Part shown: piece after piece, positions 50,898-60,081 of the stretch | How positions within the stretch are numbered: the stretch's first letter is position 1 | Layout of the letters: each line of letters starts with the position of its first letter | Origin: Pseudomonas sp. LS-2 | GTDB lineage: Bacteria > Pseudomonadota > Gammaproteobacteria > Pseudomonadales > Pseudomonadaceae | Direction of reading: 5' to 3' | Assembly (NCBI RefSeq): GCF_003605735.1 | Contig: NZ_QXTJ01000002.1 | Span: 157,196 to 221,195, forward strand | Length of the DNA stretch: 64,000 bases | The notes under the pieces: generated by a model | The model's database searches: none | What the model was told of the DNA's origin: nothing | What the model saw: only the letters and a program-made list of their open reading frames with translations | Position numbers and translations under genes: made by a program

Positions 50898-53408
50898 TCA
50901 GCCTTCGCGCAGCACGGTGAGCGGGCTGGCGTTCAGGGCTCTGCGGGTGCCGAACACGCCTGCGCCACCGACCAGCAGGGCGCCGATCAGCGGCAGCACC
51001 AACAACCAGGCATGGGGGTGCCACTCAAGATTGAAGGCGTAGCGATACAAGGCAAAACTCACCACCTCGCAACCCAGCGCTGCCAGCACCCCACTGACGG
51101 CGCCCAGCAGGCCGAACTCGATGCGTCGGGCCTTGATCAGCAACGCACGATTGGCCCCCAGCGCCCTGAGCAGTGCGCCTTGGCGAATGCGCTCATCCAG
51201 CGTCGCCTGCAAACCGGAAAACAGCACTGCAAGGCCCGCTGCCAGCACGAACAGCAATACGTACTGCACGGCGAGGGTGACCTGATCGAGGATGCTGCGC
51301 AGTTGTTCCAGCAGCGCTTCTACCTGCAGGATGGTGACGGCGGGGAAGGCGCGGGACAGTTCGACGATTTGCTGATCGTTGCCCGGTGCCAGATAGAAAC
51401 TGGTCAGGTACGTGGTCGGCACATCCTTGAGCGTGCCGGGCTGGAAGATCATGAAAAAGTTGGGCTGGAAGGTGTCCCAGTTGATGTCGCGCAGGCTGGT
51501 GACCCTGACTTCGTGGGTCGCGCCGCCGATCACGAAGCTCAAGGTGTCGCCGAGTTTCATGTTCAGGCTCTTCGCCAGTTTTGTTTCGACCGATACACCC
51601 GGTATCGCGTCGGTGGGCGCTTGCTCGTTGTTCCACCACTGGCCTTCGGTGATGGTGTTGCCTTCCGGCAAGTTGGCCGCCCAGGTCAGGTTGAGGTCGC
51701 GCTGGGTGGCGTTTTCTCCGCGCGAGTCCTTGGTCACGAACTTGCTCACCGCCTCGCCGTTGATGCTCATCAGGCGCCCCGGAATCATGGGGTACAGTGG
51801 CGCGCTGTGGGTCGACAACTGCCCCATGCGTTCGGCGAAGTGGTCGCGTTCGGCAGGGAGGATGTTCAGCGCAAAATAGTTGGGCGCGTCTTTGGGCAGC
51901 TGGTTTTGCCAAGTGTCCAGCAGTTCGCCGCGCAGCAAGGCGATCAAGCCCATTGAGAGCAGAATCAGGCCGAACGCCAGAGACTGGCCCGCCGCTGCCA
52001 TCGGGTGTCGGAGCAATTGGCCCAGACCCAGACGCCATGGCAAAGATGCGTTCGCCAGCAGGCGTCGCAGGCTCTGCAGAGCCAGCAGCAGGATGCCGCC
52101 CAGGACGACGGCCGCAATCAGGCCGCCACCGAGCAGGGCGAAGGTCAGGATCAGGTCCAGACTCAGGCGCCACATGATCAGACCCAGTGCCAACAGCGCA
52201 GCGCCATAGACCAGCCAGGTGCTGGCGGGGATCGGCAACATGTCGCGGCGCAACACGCGCAGCGGCGGAACGCGACCCAGCGCCGCGAGCGGGGGCAGGG
52301 CGAAACCGGCCAGTGCCACCAGCCCCGTGCCGATGCCGGCTAGCGCAGGCAGCCACCCACCCGGCGGAACGGCCGCGGGCAGCAGGTTTTCCAGCAGGTA
52401 GAAGAGCCCCAACTGGGCAAACCAGCCGAGCAACGCGCCGGCCACACTGGCGGCAATGCCGAGCATCGCCAGTTGCAGACTGAACAGCACCAGTGCTTCG
52501 TTACGCGACAGGCCCAGGCAACGCAGCAGCGCGCTGGCATCGAACCGTCTGACGGCGAATCGGGCGGCGGACAATGCGACTGCCACGCCGGCCAGCAGCA
52601 CGGCGACCAGACTCGCCATGTTCAGGTAGCGCTCGGCCTTGCCCAACGCGCCGCCTATCTGCTGGTTGCCGTCGCGGGCGTCATCGATTTTCTGATTGGG
52701 CGCCAGTGCAGGCTCTATCGCCTTGCGGTAGGCCGCCAATTGTTGTGGGGTGCCGCGCCACAGGTCGCGAAAGCTGACCCGGCTACCCGGCTGCACCACT
52801 TTCGTCGCCTCCAGATCCGCCATGTTGATCATCACCCGTGGCGTCAGGCTGTAGAAATTGCCTGCGCGGTCGGGTTCGTAGGTCAGCACACGGGTGACTT
52901 TCAAGGTGGTCGAGCCGACATCGATGCTGTCGCCGGCTTTCAGGTTCAACGCCACCAGCACGCGCGCTTCGGCCCAGGCTTCTCCGGGACCCGGCTCTCC
53001 ACCGGTGACTTCGGGTTGATAGGGCGCATCGGCGCTTTTCAGTTCGCCGCGCAACGGGTAGGCCGCATCCACCGCCTTGACGCTGGCGAGCTGAATGCCG
53101 TTGTCGGTGGCCACGACGCTGGAGAAGATCACGATCTGCGAGTGGTCGAGCTTGAGCGCGGTACCGGCTTCGATTTGCTCGGGTTTCGCAGGCGTCGAAC
53201 CGCTGAGGATCAGGTCGGCGCCGAGAAATTCGGTGGCGCGCAAGAGCATCGCGCTGTTCAGTCTCGAACCGAAGTAGCCGATGGCGGTGCTGGCGGCAAC
53301 CGCGACGATGAGGGCGAAGAACAGCACGCGCAGCTCTCCCGCGCGGGCATCGCGAAGCAACTGGCGGGCGGCGAGGCTGAGCAGACGGGCAAGCGGCAGA
53401 CGTGCCAT
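50898..53408 (-). CDS. ABC transporter permease, YbbP-like
   Basis: An 836-residue inner-membrane permease of the FtsX/MacB type with an N-terminal periplasmic MacB-like domain (about 45-230) and two FtsX blocks (about 255-380 and 710-836), such as LAAGLAVLFSGLQATLDERI and LIGALLVGGAGVFGTRRALN. E. coli YbbP has the same size and neighbour. Probably helps extract or deliver envelope lipids or proteins. Its ATG overlaps the stop of the ATPase gene. Confidence 0.9.
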   Translation of the reverse strand: MARLPLARLLSLAARQLLRDARAGELRVLFFALIVAVAASTAIGYFGSRLNSAMLLRATEFLGADLILSGSTPAKPEQIEAGTALKLDHSQIVIFSSVVATDNGIQLASVKAVDAAYPLRGELKSADAPYQPEVTGGEPGPGEAWAEARVLVALNLKAGDSIDVGSTTLKVTRVLTYEPDRAGNFYSLTPRVMINMADLEATKVVQPGSRVSFRDLWRGTPQQLAAYRKAIEPALAPNQKIDDARDGNQQIGGALGKAERYLNMASLVAVLLAGVAVALSAARFAVRRFDASALLRCLGLSRNEALVLFSLQLAMLGIAASVAGALLGWFAQLGLFYLLENLLPAAVPPGGWLPALAGIGTGLVALAGFALPPLAALGRVPPLRVLRRDMLPIPASTWLVYGAALLALGLIMWRLSLDLILTFALLGGGLIAAVVLGGILLLALQSLRRLLANASLPWRLGLGQLLRHPMAAAGQSLAFGLILLSMGLIALLRGELLDTWQNQLPKDAPNYFALNILPAERDHFAERMGQLSTHSAPLYPMIPGRLMSINGEAVSKFVTKDSRGENATQRDLNLTWAANLPEGNTITEGQWWNNEQAPTDAIPGVSVETKLAKSLNMKLGDTLSFVIGGATHEVRVTSLRDINWDTFQPNFFMIFQPGTLKDVPTTYLTSFYLAPGNDQQIVELSRAFPAVTILQVEALLEQLRSILDQVTLAVQYVLLFVLAAGLAVLFSGLQATLDERIRQGALLRALGANRALLIKARRIEFGLLGAVSGVLAALGCEVVSFALYRYAFNLEWHPHAWLLVLPLIGALLVGGAGVFGTRRALNASPLTVLREG

Positions 53409-54091
53409 CAGGGCTCCATAGGGGTGACCAGGCGGCCACCTTCAAGGCGGATCAGGCGCCGGCAGCGATGGGCCAGGCGTTCGTCGTGGGTCACCAGCAC
53501 CAGTGTGGTATTGCGTTCCTGATTCAGCTCGAACAGCAAGTCACTGATGCGTTCGCCTGTATGGCTGTCGAGGTTGCCGGTGGGTTCGTCGGCGAACAGC
53601 ACGTCAGGGTCGGCGGCAAAGGCGCGGGCGATGGCCACCCGTTGCTGCTCGCCGCCCGAGAGCTGGCGCGGGGTATGGGTCAGCCGCTGACCGAGGCCGA
53701 CACGTTCCAGCAGATGCCGGGCCTGCTCCCGGGCGTCCTTGCGGCCTTCCAGCTCCATCGGCAGCATGACGTTTTCCAGCGCATTCAGGCTGTCGAGCAG
53801 CTGGAACGACTGAAAGACGAATCCCACGTGTTCGGCGCGAACCCTGGCGCGCTGGTCTTCATCCAGTTCACTGAGGTTACGCCCCGACAGCGTCACCGCG
53901 CCCGCGCTGGGCAGGTCCAGACCGGCCAGCAGGCCCAGCAGGGTCGATTTGCCGGAACCGGATGCGCCGACGATGGCCAGGGTGTCGCCCTTGTTTAGTT
54001 CCAGGGAGAGTTCGTGCAGGATGGTCAGGTCACCTTCGGTGCTGGGGACCACTTTGCTTAGGTTCCTTGCACTGAGAATACTTTCGCTCAT
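53408..54091 (-). CDS. ABC transporter ATPase, YbbA-like (LolD group)
   Basis: A 227-residue ATPase with Walker [13 protein letters not shown], signature [16 protein letters not shown], Walker [14 protein letters not shown] and H-loop [13 protein letters not shown]. Belongs to the MacB/LolD group. Forms an operon with the YbbP-like permease and is divergent from tesA with only ten bases between start codons, the same gene order as E. coli ybbA-tesA. Confidence 0.93.
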   Translation of the reverse strand: MSESILSARNLSKVVPSTEGDLTILHELSLELNKGDTLAIVGASGSGKSTLLGLLAGLDLPSAGAVTLSGRNLSELDEDQRARVRAEHVGFVFQSFQLLDSLNALENVMLPMELEGRKDAREQARHLLERVGLGQRLTHTPRQLSGGEQQRVAIARAFAADPDVLFADEPTGNLDSHTGERISDLLFELNQERNTTLVLVTHDERLAHRCRRLIRLEGGRLVTPMEP

Positions 54092-54101
54092 GGAGAATCC
54101 G

Positions 54102-54707
54102 ATGCGTGCGTGGTTTTTAAGTGCTGGCCTGGGGTTGCTGCTGTTGTCTCAAGGAGCCATGGCAGGCACGGTGTTGATCGTTGGGGATAGTATCAGCGCG
54201 GCTTTCGGGCTGGATACCCGCGTGGGTTGGGTCAGTTTGCTCCAACAGCGTCTTGAGAAGGAAGGTTACAAGGAGAAGGTGGTCAACGCGTCGGTCAGCG
54301 GTGACACCAGTGCCGGTGGCCAGGCGCGGCTACCGGCGCTGCTTGCAGAGCATAAGCCGGATCTGGTGATTCTCGAACTGGGTGGCAATGACGGTCTGCG
54401 CGGCCAGCCACCGGCCCAATTGCAACAAAATCTTGCGTCGATGATCGATAGCTCGCGGGAGGCGGGGGCGAGGGTGTTGCTGCTGGGGATGCAGATTCCA
54501 CCGAACTACGGGGCGCGTTACACCCAGGCGTTCAAGGAGGTCTACAGCAATCTGGCGACCGAGAAGAAGGTCGCGCTGGTGCCTTTCATGCTGGAGGGGG
54601 TAGGCGGGGTCCCCGAGTTTACCCAGGCGGATGGCTTGCATCCGGCCGCCAATGCTCAAGGGCGATTGCTGGAGAATGTGTGGCCGCAGTTGAAGCCGTT
54701 GCTGTAG
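54102..54707 (+). CDS. tesA: TesA-like SGNH arylesterase/lysophospholipase
   Basis: A 201-residue periplasmic esterase. Signal peptide 1-21 (QGAMAG). SGNH blocks: nucleophile Ser in VGDSISAAFG, Gly in ASVSGDTSAGG, Asn in LGGNDGLRG, Asp/His in ADGLHPAANAQ. GGAG lies six bases before the ATG at 54102. Hydrolyses short acyl esters, thioesters or lysophospholipids. Its promoter must lie within the divergent ATPase gene. Confidence 0.95.
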   Translation: MRAWFLSAGLGLLLLSQGAMAGTVLIVGDSISAAFGLDTRVGWVSLLQQRLEKEGYKEKVVNASVSGDTSAGGQARLPALLAEHKPDLVILELGGNDGLRGQPPAQLQQNLASMIDSSREAGARVLLLGMQIPPNYGARYTQAFKEVYSNLATEKKVALVPFMLEGVGGVPEFTQADGLHPAANAQGRLLENVWPQLKPLL

Positions 54708-54814
54708 GGGTTGGCTCGGGATTGCAACTCTAATGCCCTTAAGGCCTGTTCGCCAGCAAGCCGGTTCGCACGGGCTTCGGCCAGAATCTAAAGCTCGAAC
54801 CACACCGCAATCCC

Positions 54815-54875
54815 GCTTCTGCCCGGAGGGCGTGGGAGGTCGCCGGGGTGGCTCCCACGCCCTCCGGGCAGAAGC
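54815..54875. repeat. 24-base perfect inverted repeat
   Basis: Arms 54815-54838 and 54852-54875 are exact complements (core CTTCTGCCCGGAGGGCGTGG) with a 13-base loop. The second repeat copy keeps a mutated left arm and an intact right arm (55172-55195). Confidence 0.9.
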
Positions 54876-55044
54876 CGTTCGGCGTCTCCTGTAATACCGC
54901 AGCTTGTGGCTTACCGGGCTTCTGTGCTGAGCCCCAAACATCTTAGGAGCGCGCTTGCCTGCGCCGGCACCCACGGCTTTCGGCCAGAATCAAAAGCTCG
55001 AACCACACTGCAATCCCGCTTCTGCCGAAGGCGTGGGAGCCAGA

Positions 55045-55151
55045 CTTGTCGGCGATCTGCCGGGTACCGGCAGTAAGATCATCCACCTCAGTGCATCAGG
55101 CACACCGCATGCACAGGTTTTGCTGCCGCTGCGCGCCAGATCGCCGACAAG
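55045..55151. repeat. 107-base palindromic insert within a repeat copy
   Basis: CTTGTCGGCGATCTG (55045-55059) and its exact complement (55137-55151) bracket sequence absent from the first copy, in the loop position of the larger palindrome. Looks like a small nested palindromic element. Confidence 0.75.
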
Positions 55152-55584
55152 GTGGAGCGCCACCCCGGTGGCTCCCACGCCCTCCGGGCAGAAGCCGTTA
55201 GGCGTGTCCTGCAATACCGCAGATTTGTGGCCTATCGGGCTTCTGAATTGAGCCAATATCGTAGGAGCGCGCTTGCCCGCGATTGCGGTGGGTCAGTCGA
55301 CGTCAATGTGACAGACCTTCCGCATTCGCCAGCAAGCCGGATCCCACATCAGCTTAAACGTGCCATGGCCTGATGGATCGAGTTGTCAGCCTTTTTAGTT
55401 CGCTGATGGGTCAGGCATCACAAGGTGGATAAGGAGATCTTTCAGGCTGCGGCACGTTGCAAAAAATGTGGGAGCCGGCTTGCTGGCGAACAGGCCCGGA
55501 GGGCACCAGAGTAACAAACCCTAGCCAACCCTTTTCCAAACCAGGCCTTTGGGCTAATGTGGCGCCCCCGATCTGGAGCCCCAC

Positions 55585-55881
55585 ATGCCGCGCCGTCCTG
55601 CCTGGTCCCTTTTTGCCTATCAACTGATCGAGCCCGATGAGCAGCTCGACCTGTTCGCGTGCCAGGAAGTTCGTGTGCATCTGGCCGCCCGGCAACTGGA
55701 ACTGGCCGGTTCCGCCGACCGTACGCTTTGCGGCAGTCTGTTGCCCGCGCAGCCGCGCTGGTCGAGCGTCGAACAGGGGATCTATCAGGACGAACGCCTG
55801 TGCCCCCTGTGCCGGGCGATCATCGATGCACAGCGACGCGGCTGGAACCCGATCTGGCCGGAACTGGACACCGGCGTGTAA
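55585..55881 (+). CDS. Conserved hypothetical protein with paired CxxC
   Basis: A 98-residue cytosolic protein that I do not recognise by family. It opens PRRPAWSLFAYQLIEPDEQL, has an isolated Cys at about 26 and 49 and a CxxC (DERLCPLCRAIIDA), with a Trp-rich end (GWNPIWPELD). The Cys set could bind a metal. It lies between tesA and the transpeptidase gene. Composition and codon use resemble the core genes around it. Confidence 0.7.
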   Translation: MPRRPAWSLFAYQLIEPDEQLDLFACQEVRVHLAARQLELAGSADRTLCGSLLPAQPRWSSVEQGIYQDERLCPLCRAIIDAQRRGWNPIWPELDTGV

Positions 55882-55964
55882 GCCGTCGCGCCCACTCCCG
55901 AAGGGCCCGGCGTGCGTGTACAATCCCGCTCATTCAAGCCTCCCGTTTACCCAAGGATTCCCGG

Positions 55965-56933
55965 ATGTTGTCGCGCATTCCAGCTTTCGCCCGCTGTCTG
56001 TCGCTTGCTGCACTGTGTGCGGTCGGCCCTGTCTCCGCTCTGGAGTTTCCGTTGCCGCCGCCAGGCGAAGACATCATCGGCTCGGTGCAGACCATCACCG
56101 CCAAGTACGAAGACACCTTCGCCGACCTGGCCACCCAGTATGACCTGGGCTATCTGGAAATGATCGCCGCCAACCCCGGCGTCGACGCCTGGCTACCAGG
56201 CGCCGGGACTCAGGTCATCCTGCCAACCCGATTCATCCTGCCGCCGGGCCCGCGTGAAGGCATTGTCATCAACCTCGCCGAGTACCGTCTGTACTACTAC
56301 CCCAAAGGCAGGAACGTGGTGTACACCTTCCCGTTGGGGATTGGCCGCGAAGGTTGGGGGTCGCCGGTTTCCACCACCAAGGTGACCGCCAAGACGCCGA
56401 ACCCGACCTGGACCCCGCCTGCTTCGGTCAAGGCCGAACATGCCGCCGATGGCGACATCCTGCCCAACGTGGTGCCAGCCGGTCCCGATAACCCGCTGGG
56501 TCCGTTCAAGTTCGGCCTGGGCTTGCCGGGCTACCTGATTCACGGCTCGAACAAGAAGTTCGGCATCGGTATGCGTACCAGTCACGGCTGCTTCCGCATG
56601 TACAACAACAACGTGCTGGAGATGGCTGACATGGTTCCGGTGGGCACCACCGTGCGCATCATGAACGAGCCGTACAAGTTCGGTGTCAGCGGCGGGAAGG
56701 TGTTCCTGGAAGCGCATACGCCTCTGGATGAAAGCGGCAATCCGTCGGTGGTCGACAAGCACACCGCGGTCATCAACGCACTGCTCAAGCGTGAAGACCT
56801 GGCCAATAACCTGCGGATCAACTGGGATGAGGTGCGAGACGTGGTCGCAGCCGAAGATGGCATGCCCGTTGAGATCGCGGTGCCGGGTGCAGCCGCGCCA
56901 ATCATCAACAATGCGCCGGTCACGCTGCAATAG
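55965..56933 (+). CDS. L,D-transpeptidase with LysM domain (ErfK/YbiS type)
   Basis: A 322-residue periplasmic enzyme. Signal peptide 1-25 (PVSALE), LysM-like domain (about 40-85: YEDTFADLATQYDLGYLEMI), YkuD catalytic domain (about 98-232) with IHGSNKKFGIGMRTSHGCFR, where His and Cys of SHGCFRM are catalytic. Forms 3-3 cross-links in peptidoglycan or attaches the major lipoprotein to it; the lipoprotein gene oprI is next door. AAGGA precedes the ATG at 55965. A C-terminal extension of about 90 residues follows. Confidence 0.94.
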   Translation: MLSRIPAFARCLSLAALCAVGPVSALEFPLPPPGEDIIGSVQTITAKYEDTFADLATQYDLGYLEMIAANPGVDAWLPGAGTQVILPTRFILPPGPREGIVINLAEYRLYYYPKGRNVVYTFPLGIGREGWGSPVSTTKVTAKTPNPTWTPPASVKAEHAADGDILPNVVPAGPDNPLGPFKFGLGLPGYLIHGSNKKFGIGMRTSHGCFRMYNNNVLEMADMVPVGTTVRIMNEPYKFGVSGGKVFLEAHTPLDESGNPSVVDKHTAVINALLKREDLANNLRINWDEVRDVVAAEDGMPVEIAVPGAAAPIINNAPVTLQ

Positions 56934-56950
56934 CCTGATCAGGCGCTGAT

Positions 56951-56997
56951 ACCCGTTCACCGGTCTCTGCAAGCAGGGGTGGGTGAACGGGTTTTTT
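56951..56997 (+). terminator. Terminator after L,D-transpeptidase
   Basis: ACCCGTTCACC (56951-56961) and GGTGAACGGGT (56982-56992) followed by six T. Confidence 0.85.
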
Positions 56998-57023
56998 ATT
57001 GCCTGTCGACGCCGACCAGCAAC

Positions 57024-57053
57024 AAAAAAGCCGATCCAAAACCGGATCGGCTT
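57024..57053 (-). terminator. Terminator after oprI
   Basis: On the minus strand: AAGCCGATCC, short loop, GGATCGGCTT and a T run (57029-57024). Confidence 0.88.
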
Positions 57054-57074
57054 ATCAATAATCCCGAGGGATTA

Positions 57075-57326
57075 TTACTTGCGGCTTGCCTTGTCCAACA
57101 TGCGCAGAGCGCGCTCGTTGGCTTCGTCAGCAGTCTGCTGAGCTTTCTGAGCAGCAGCCAGAGCTTCATCAGCCTTGCGATAGGCTTCATCGGCACGGGC
57201 TTGCGAACGTGCGGCTGCATCTTCAGTTGCAGTCAGACGAGCTTCGGTTTCTTTGGAGGCGCTGCTGCAACCGGTAGCCAGAACTGCGGCCAGGGCCAGA
57301 GCAGAGAATTTCAGAACGTTGTTCAT
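57075..57326 (-). CDS. oprI: Major outer-membrane lipoprotein OprI
   Basis: An 83-residue murein lipoprotein. Signal peptide with lipobox LATGC (Cys20), then an Ala/Glu/Arg-rich helix of heptads ([20 protein letters not shown]) that forms a coiled-coil trimer, and the C-terminal DKASRK whose Lys is the likely peptidoglycan attachment site. AAGGGG precedes the ATG. Very abundant in Pseudomonas; matches the strong signals around it. Confidence 0.97.
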   Translation of the reverse strand: MNNVLKFSALALAAVLATGCSSASKETEARLTATEDAAARSQARADEAYRKADEALAAAQKAQQTADEANERALRMLDKASRK

Positions 57327-57393
57327 CGTGTTCCCCTTAAAGGACTTCTATCAAATTAGTCACCTCTCGAAAATGAGAAAATGACCGGCGTAC

Positions 57394-57421
57394 ATACTAC
57401 CCATTGTTTGTAGTAAGTAAA
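57394..57421 (-). promoter_or_regulatory. oprI promoter
   Basis: Minus strand: TTTACT (57421-57416), 16 bases, TAGTAT (57399-57394), giving a leader of about 60 bases. Confidence 0.6.
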
Positions 57422-58032
57422 CGGACTAAGCGCAAGAACCGCACAAAATTCTTTGCTTTGAAAGCGTTCCGTGCAATTCCTCACGCTTTTTATCTGGAAA
57501 AAACCCGGCGCTGTCAGGCGAATACGGCTGTCAGTAGGGCAGGGGCGGACGGTTGGACCGGCAAGCTCCCTATGCCTTCGAAAGAGTCGGTGATAGCGCA
57601 TTCGATCCTTGGCCAGGTGACGTTGAACCGCGTTACAGCCTTTTTTGTATAGCCGAAGATCGACGAAGTTGCTTGTACGCGGGTGCTTAAAGTGACTTCG
57701 CCGCACCGTCGACGTCTCAATGGACATTCATCGGCGATGACAGGTTCAACTCCACAAGCGGCGCAAGTGCGACAGATCGCATTTTTTCCTCTTGATTCAC
57801 TTGAGCAGATTCAATATTGGCGCCTACTATTTGCAGGTGCTCATTTGTTAGAGAACAGCGAAGCTCTTCTCGGTGTCCAAATCAGGCACGGGGCGGCGTA
57901 GAAAGGCAGTCATGCGAGCGCGGTTCATCTGGCGCACAGCCTGCAGCGATGTTCATCTGCCTGGAGAGGTTCCTTCGCCGGACAAACATGGGTAAGGTAG
58001 GGGTCAAATTCCAAGACCCGCGAGGAGTAGTG
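57422..58032. other. Intergenic region upstream of the small GNAT gene
   Basis: About 600 bases. Frames here give low-complexity, Arg/Ser-rich products without ribosome-binding sites, so I call no gene. A GAGGAG site before 58033 belongs to the next gene. Confidence 0.45.
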
Positions 58033-58314
58033 ATGAGCGAGGCGTTGTCTATCCACCATGACGAGACCGGTCACCAGTTCGAGATCAATATCGACGGTCA
58101 TCGTGCCTACTTGACGTACATGGATCTGGGGAAACAGACCCTGGATATCTACCGTACATTCGTGCCCAATGCGTTGCGGGGACGAGGCATAGCCGCCGCG
58201 CTGACCGAAGAGGCGCTCGATTATGCCGAAAGCATGGGGTACACCGTGATTCCGTCATGCTCTTATGTCGAACGCTACATGGAGCGCAATCAGCGTCAGG
58301 CCGCCAAGATCTGA
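58033..58314 (+). CDS. Small GNAT-family acetyltransferase (YjdJ/NATD1-like)
   Basis: A 93-residue protein of the short GCN5-related group: INIDGHRAYLTYMDLGKQTL, IYRTFVPNALRGRGIAAALT, EEALDYAESMGYTVIPSCSY. The RGRGIA motif binds acetyl-CoA; CSY near the end is conserved in the group. GAGGAG precedes the ATG at 58033; longer upstream frames lack such a site. Substrate unknown. Confidence 0.9.
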   Translation: MSEALSIHHDETGHQFEINIDGHRAYLTYMDLGKQTLDIYRTFVPNALRGRGIAAALTEEALDYAESMGYTVIPSCSYVERYMERNQRQAAKI

Positions 58315-58354
58315 CTGCATGCATCAACCGTTTCAGCCGCGGTTGGCCGCCACG

Positions 58355-58381
58355 AAAAACGCCGAGCAAATGCTCGGCGTT
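58355..58381 (-). terminator. Terminator after DAHP synthase
   Basis: Minus strand: AACGCCGAGC, loop ATTT, GCTCGGCGTTTTT. Confidence 0.9.
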
Positions 58382-58400
58382 GTCGTATCTACAGCCCGGA

Positions 58401-59477
58401 TCAACCGCGCTTGCGGGCAGGCAGTACGTCCTTGAGCTTGGCGTGCATGCCGCGCAGGGTTTTCTCGGTGCTTTCCCAGTCGATGCAGGCATCGGTGATC
58501 GACACGCCGTATTGCAGGTCGGCCAGATCCTTGGGAATGGCCTGAGCGCCCCATTTCAGATGGCTCTCCACCATCAGGCCGATGATCGATTCGTTGCCTT
58601 CCAGAATCTGGTTGGCAACGTTTTCCATCACCAGCGGTTGCAGCGCCGGGTCCTTGTTGGAGTTGGCGTGGCTGCAGTCGACCATGATGTTCGGCTTGAT
58701 CTTCGCTTTGTTCAGCGCCTGTTCGCACAGCGCAACGCTGACCGAATCGTAGTTCGGCTTGCCGTTGCCGCCGCGCAGCACCACGTGACCGTAGGCATTG
58801 CCCTTGGTCGTAACGATCGACACGCCACCTTCCTGGTTGATACCCAGGAAACGGTGCGGGCTGGAAACCGATTGCAGTGCGTTGATGGCGACGGTGAGAC
58901 CGCCGTCGGTGCCGTTCTTGAAGCCGACCGCCGAAGACAGGCCGGACGCCATTTCGCGGTGGGTCTGGGATTCGGTGGTGCGCGCACCGATTGCCGACCA
59001 ACTGATCAAGTCCTGCAGATACTGCGGGGAGATCGGGTCCAGCGCTTCGGTCGCGGTCGGCAAGCCTTTCTCGGCCAGATCCAGCAGGAGCTGACGACCG
59101 ATGTGCAGACCGTCCTGAATCTTGAAGGAATCGTCCAGATACGGATCGTTGATCAGGCCCTTCCAGCCCACGGTGGTGCGTGGTTTTTCGAAATACACAC
59201 GCATGACCAGATACAAGGTATCCGACAGCTCGGCAGCGAGTGCCTTCAGGCGCTCGGCGTATTCGTGAGCGGCCTTGATGTCATGGATCGAGCACGGCCC
59301 GATCACGATGAACAGGCGGTGATCCTTGCCATCGAGAATGTTGCGGATAACTTCGCGGCCCTTGCTCACGGTGGCCTGGGCGGCAGCAGTGAGGGGTATT
59401 TCGCGCTTGAGCTGATCCGGAGTGATCAGTGTCTCGTTGGAGGCAACGTTGAGGTCGTCAATCGGTAAATCAGCCAT
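58401..59477 (-). CDS. 3-Deoxy-7-phosphoheptulonate synthase, class I (AroFGH type)
   Basis: A 358-residue cytosolic enzyme for the first step of the shikimate pathway: phosphoenolpyruvate plus erythrose 4-phosphate. Motifs: FIVIGPCSIHD, MRVYFEKPRTTVGWKGLIND, SWSAIGARTTESQTHR, VGFKNGTDGG, MVDCSHANSNKD. Feedback specificity (Tyr, Phe or Trp) is not readable with certainty. ATGs at 59489 and 59477 are close; I use 59477. Confidence 0.93.
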   Translation of the reverse strand: MADLPIDDLNVASNETLITPDQLKREIPLTAAAQATVSKGREVIRNILDGKDHRLFIVIGPCSIHDIKAAHEYAERLKALAAELSDTLYLVMRVYFEKPRTTVGWKGLINDPYLDDSFKIQDGLHIGRQLLLDLAEKGLPTATEALDPISPQYLQDLISWSAIGARTTESQTHREMASGLSSAVGFKNGTDGGLTVAINALQSVSSPHRFLGINQEGGVSIVTTKGNAYGHVVLRGGNGKPNYDSVSVALCEQALNKAKIKPNIMVDCSHANSNKDPALQPLVMENVANQILEGNESIIGLMVESHLKWGAQAIPKDLADLQYGVSITDACIDWESTEKTLRGMHAKLKDVLPARKRG

Positions 59478-59734
59478 CGTGTTACTCATCAGGTCACGGA
59501 TGCTGGCCGCCAGCGTCCCCGTGCGGCGGAGCCGAGCAAGATTGAGCGCAACGGGGGAGCGGAACCTTAGCGCGTTAGGCCGTACTTCGACAATGGGTAA
59601 AACGCCGCTTTCGTCCAACCGGGGCGGCATAGCCGGGACTATTTGCCCCGGCTCGTCACCGTCGGCACCCTTGAAGATTGCAAACCGGCGTTCGTGACCG
59701 GATATAGTGTGCAGCGGACTTTAGGGGGATCGAC

Positions 59735-60070
59735 GTGGATCAACTGCAACTGACGGATTTTGACGTCGACCAGCAGCTGCTGTCACTGCCGGGCGTTTCT
59801 TTGCTCATCTTCACCAGCGTCGGCTGCGCCAGTTGCCGTTGGGCGAAGGATCAATTGCCAAAGCAATCTCTGCCGATCGATCGCCTGTGCTGGATCGACG
59901 CCGAAGAAAACGGTGGTGCGGTGCAACGCTACGGCGTGTTTCACCTGCCATCATTGTTCGTTGTGCGCGACGGTGAGTTCTACGGCGCATTACGTAGCAC
60001 AATGTCGGCTGATGCCATCATTATTGGCCTTGACCAAGCGCTGAGTCGTGCGCCCGAGGAGTTGCCTTGA
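59735..60070 (+). CDS. Thioredoxin-fold protein with CxxC
   Basis: A 111-residue cytosolic thioredoxin-like protein. Active-site-like motif VGCASCRWAKDQLP (residues about 30-43) and cis-Pro loop VFHLPSLFVVRDGEFYG. The order of parts fits a full thioredoxin fold, but the CxxC (CASC) differs from classical CGPC. Start is GTG. Ends overlapping the upstream frame of the reductase gene. Confidence 0.88.
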   Translation: MDQLQLTDFDVDQQLLSLPGVSLLIFTSVGCASCRWAKDQLPKQSLPIDRLCWIDAEENGGAVQRYGVFHLPSLFVVRDGEFYGALRSTMSADAIIIGLDQALSRAPEELP

Positions 60071-60081
60071 ACGGGGGAGTC

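Larger units (their letters stand above)
54708..55584. repeat. REP/nested-palindrome-rich region
   Basis: About 880 bases without a gene. REP-type cores (GCCGGCTTGCTGGCGA and variants) occur near 54746-54770, 54944-54968, 55261-55284, 55325-55347 and 55467-55491. Two imperfect copies of a longer unit (54778-54968 and 54981-55284) begin CGGCCAGAATC and end in a TAGGAGCGCGCTTGCC element. Confidence 0.8.

Noticed and set aside
50193..51956. 587-residue plus-strand frame
   Set aside because: It is antisense to greB and the YbbP-like permease; composition (Gln/His/Arg-rich) and lack of a ribosome-binding site mark it as a GC-bias shadow.
51193..52356. 387-residue minus-strand frame in another phase
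   Set aside because: Lies inside the permease gene and is Arg/His/Gln-rich, as expected of a shifted high-GC frame.
54708..55550. Possible CRISPR array
   Set aside because: Repeats are inverted, of unequal length and without regular spacers; they are REP-type palindromes and no cas gene is present.
57356..57727. 123-residue frame upstream of oprI
   Set aside because: Covers the oprI leader and promoter; no protein-like pattern.
58257..59468. 403-residue plus-strand frame
   Set aside because: Antisense to DAHP synthase, no family resemblance.
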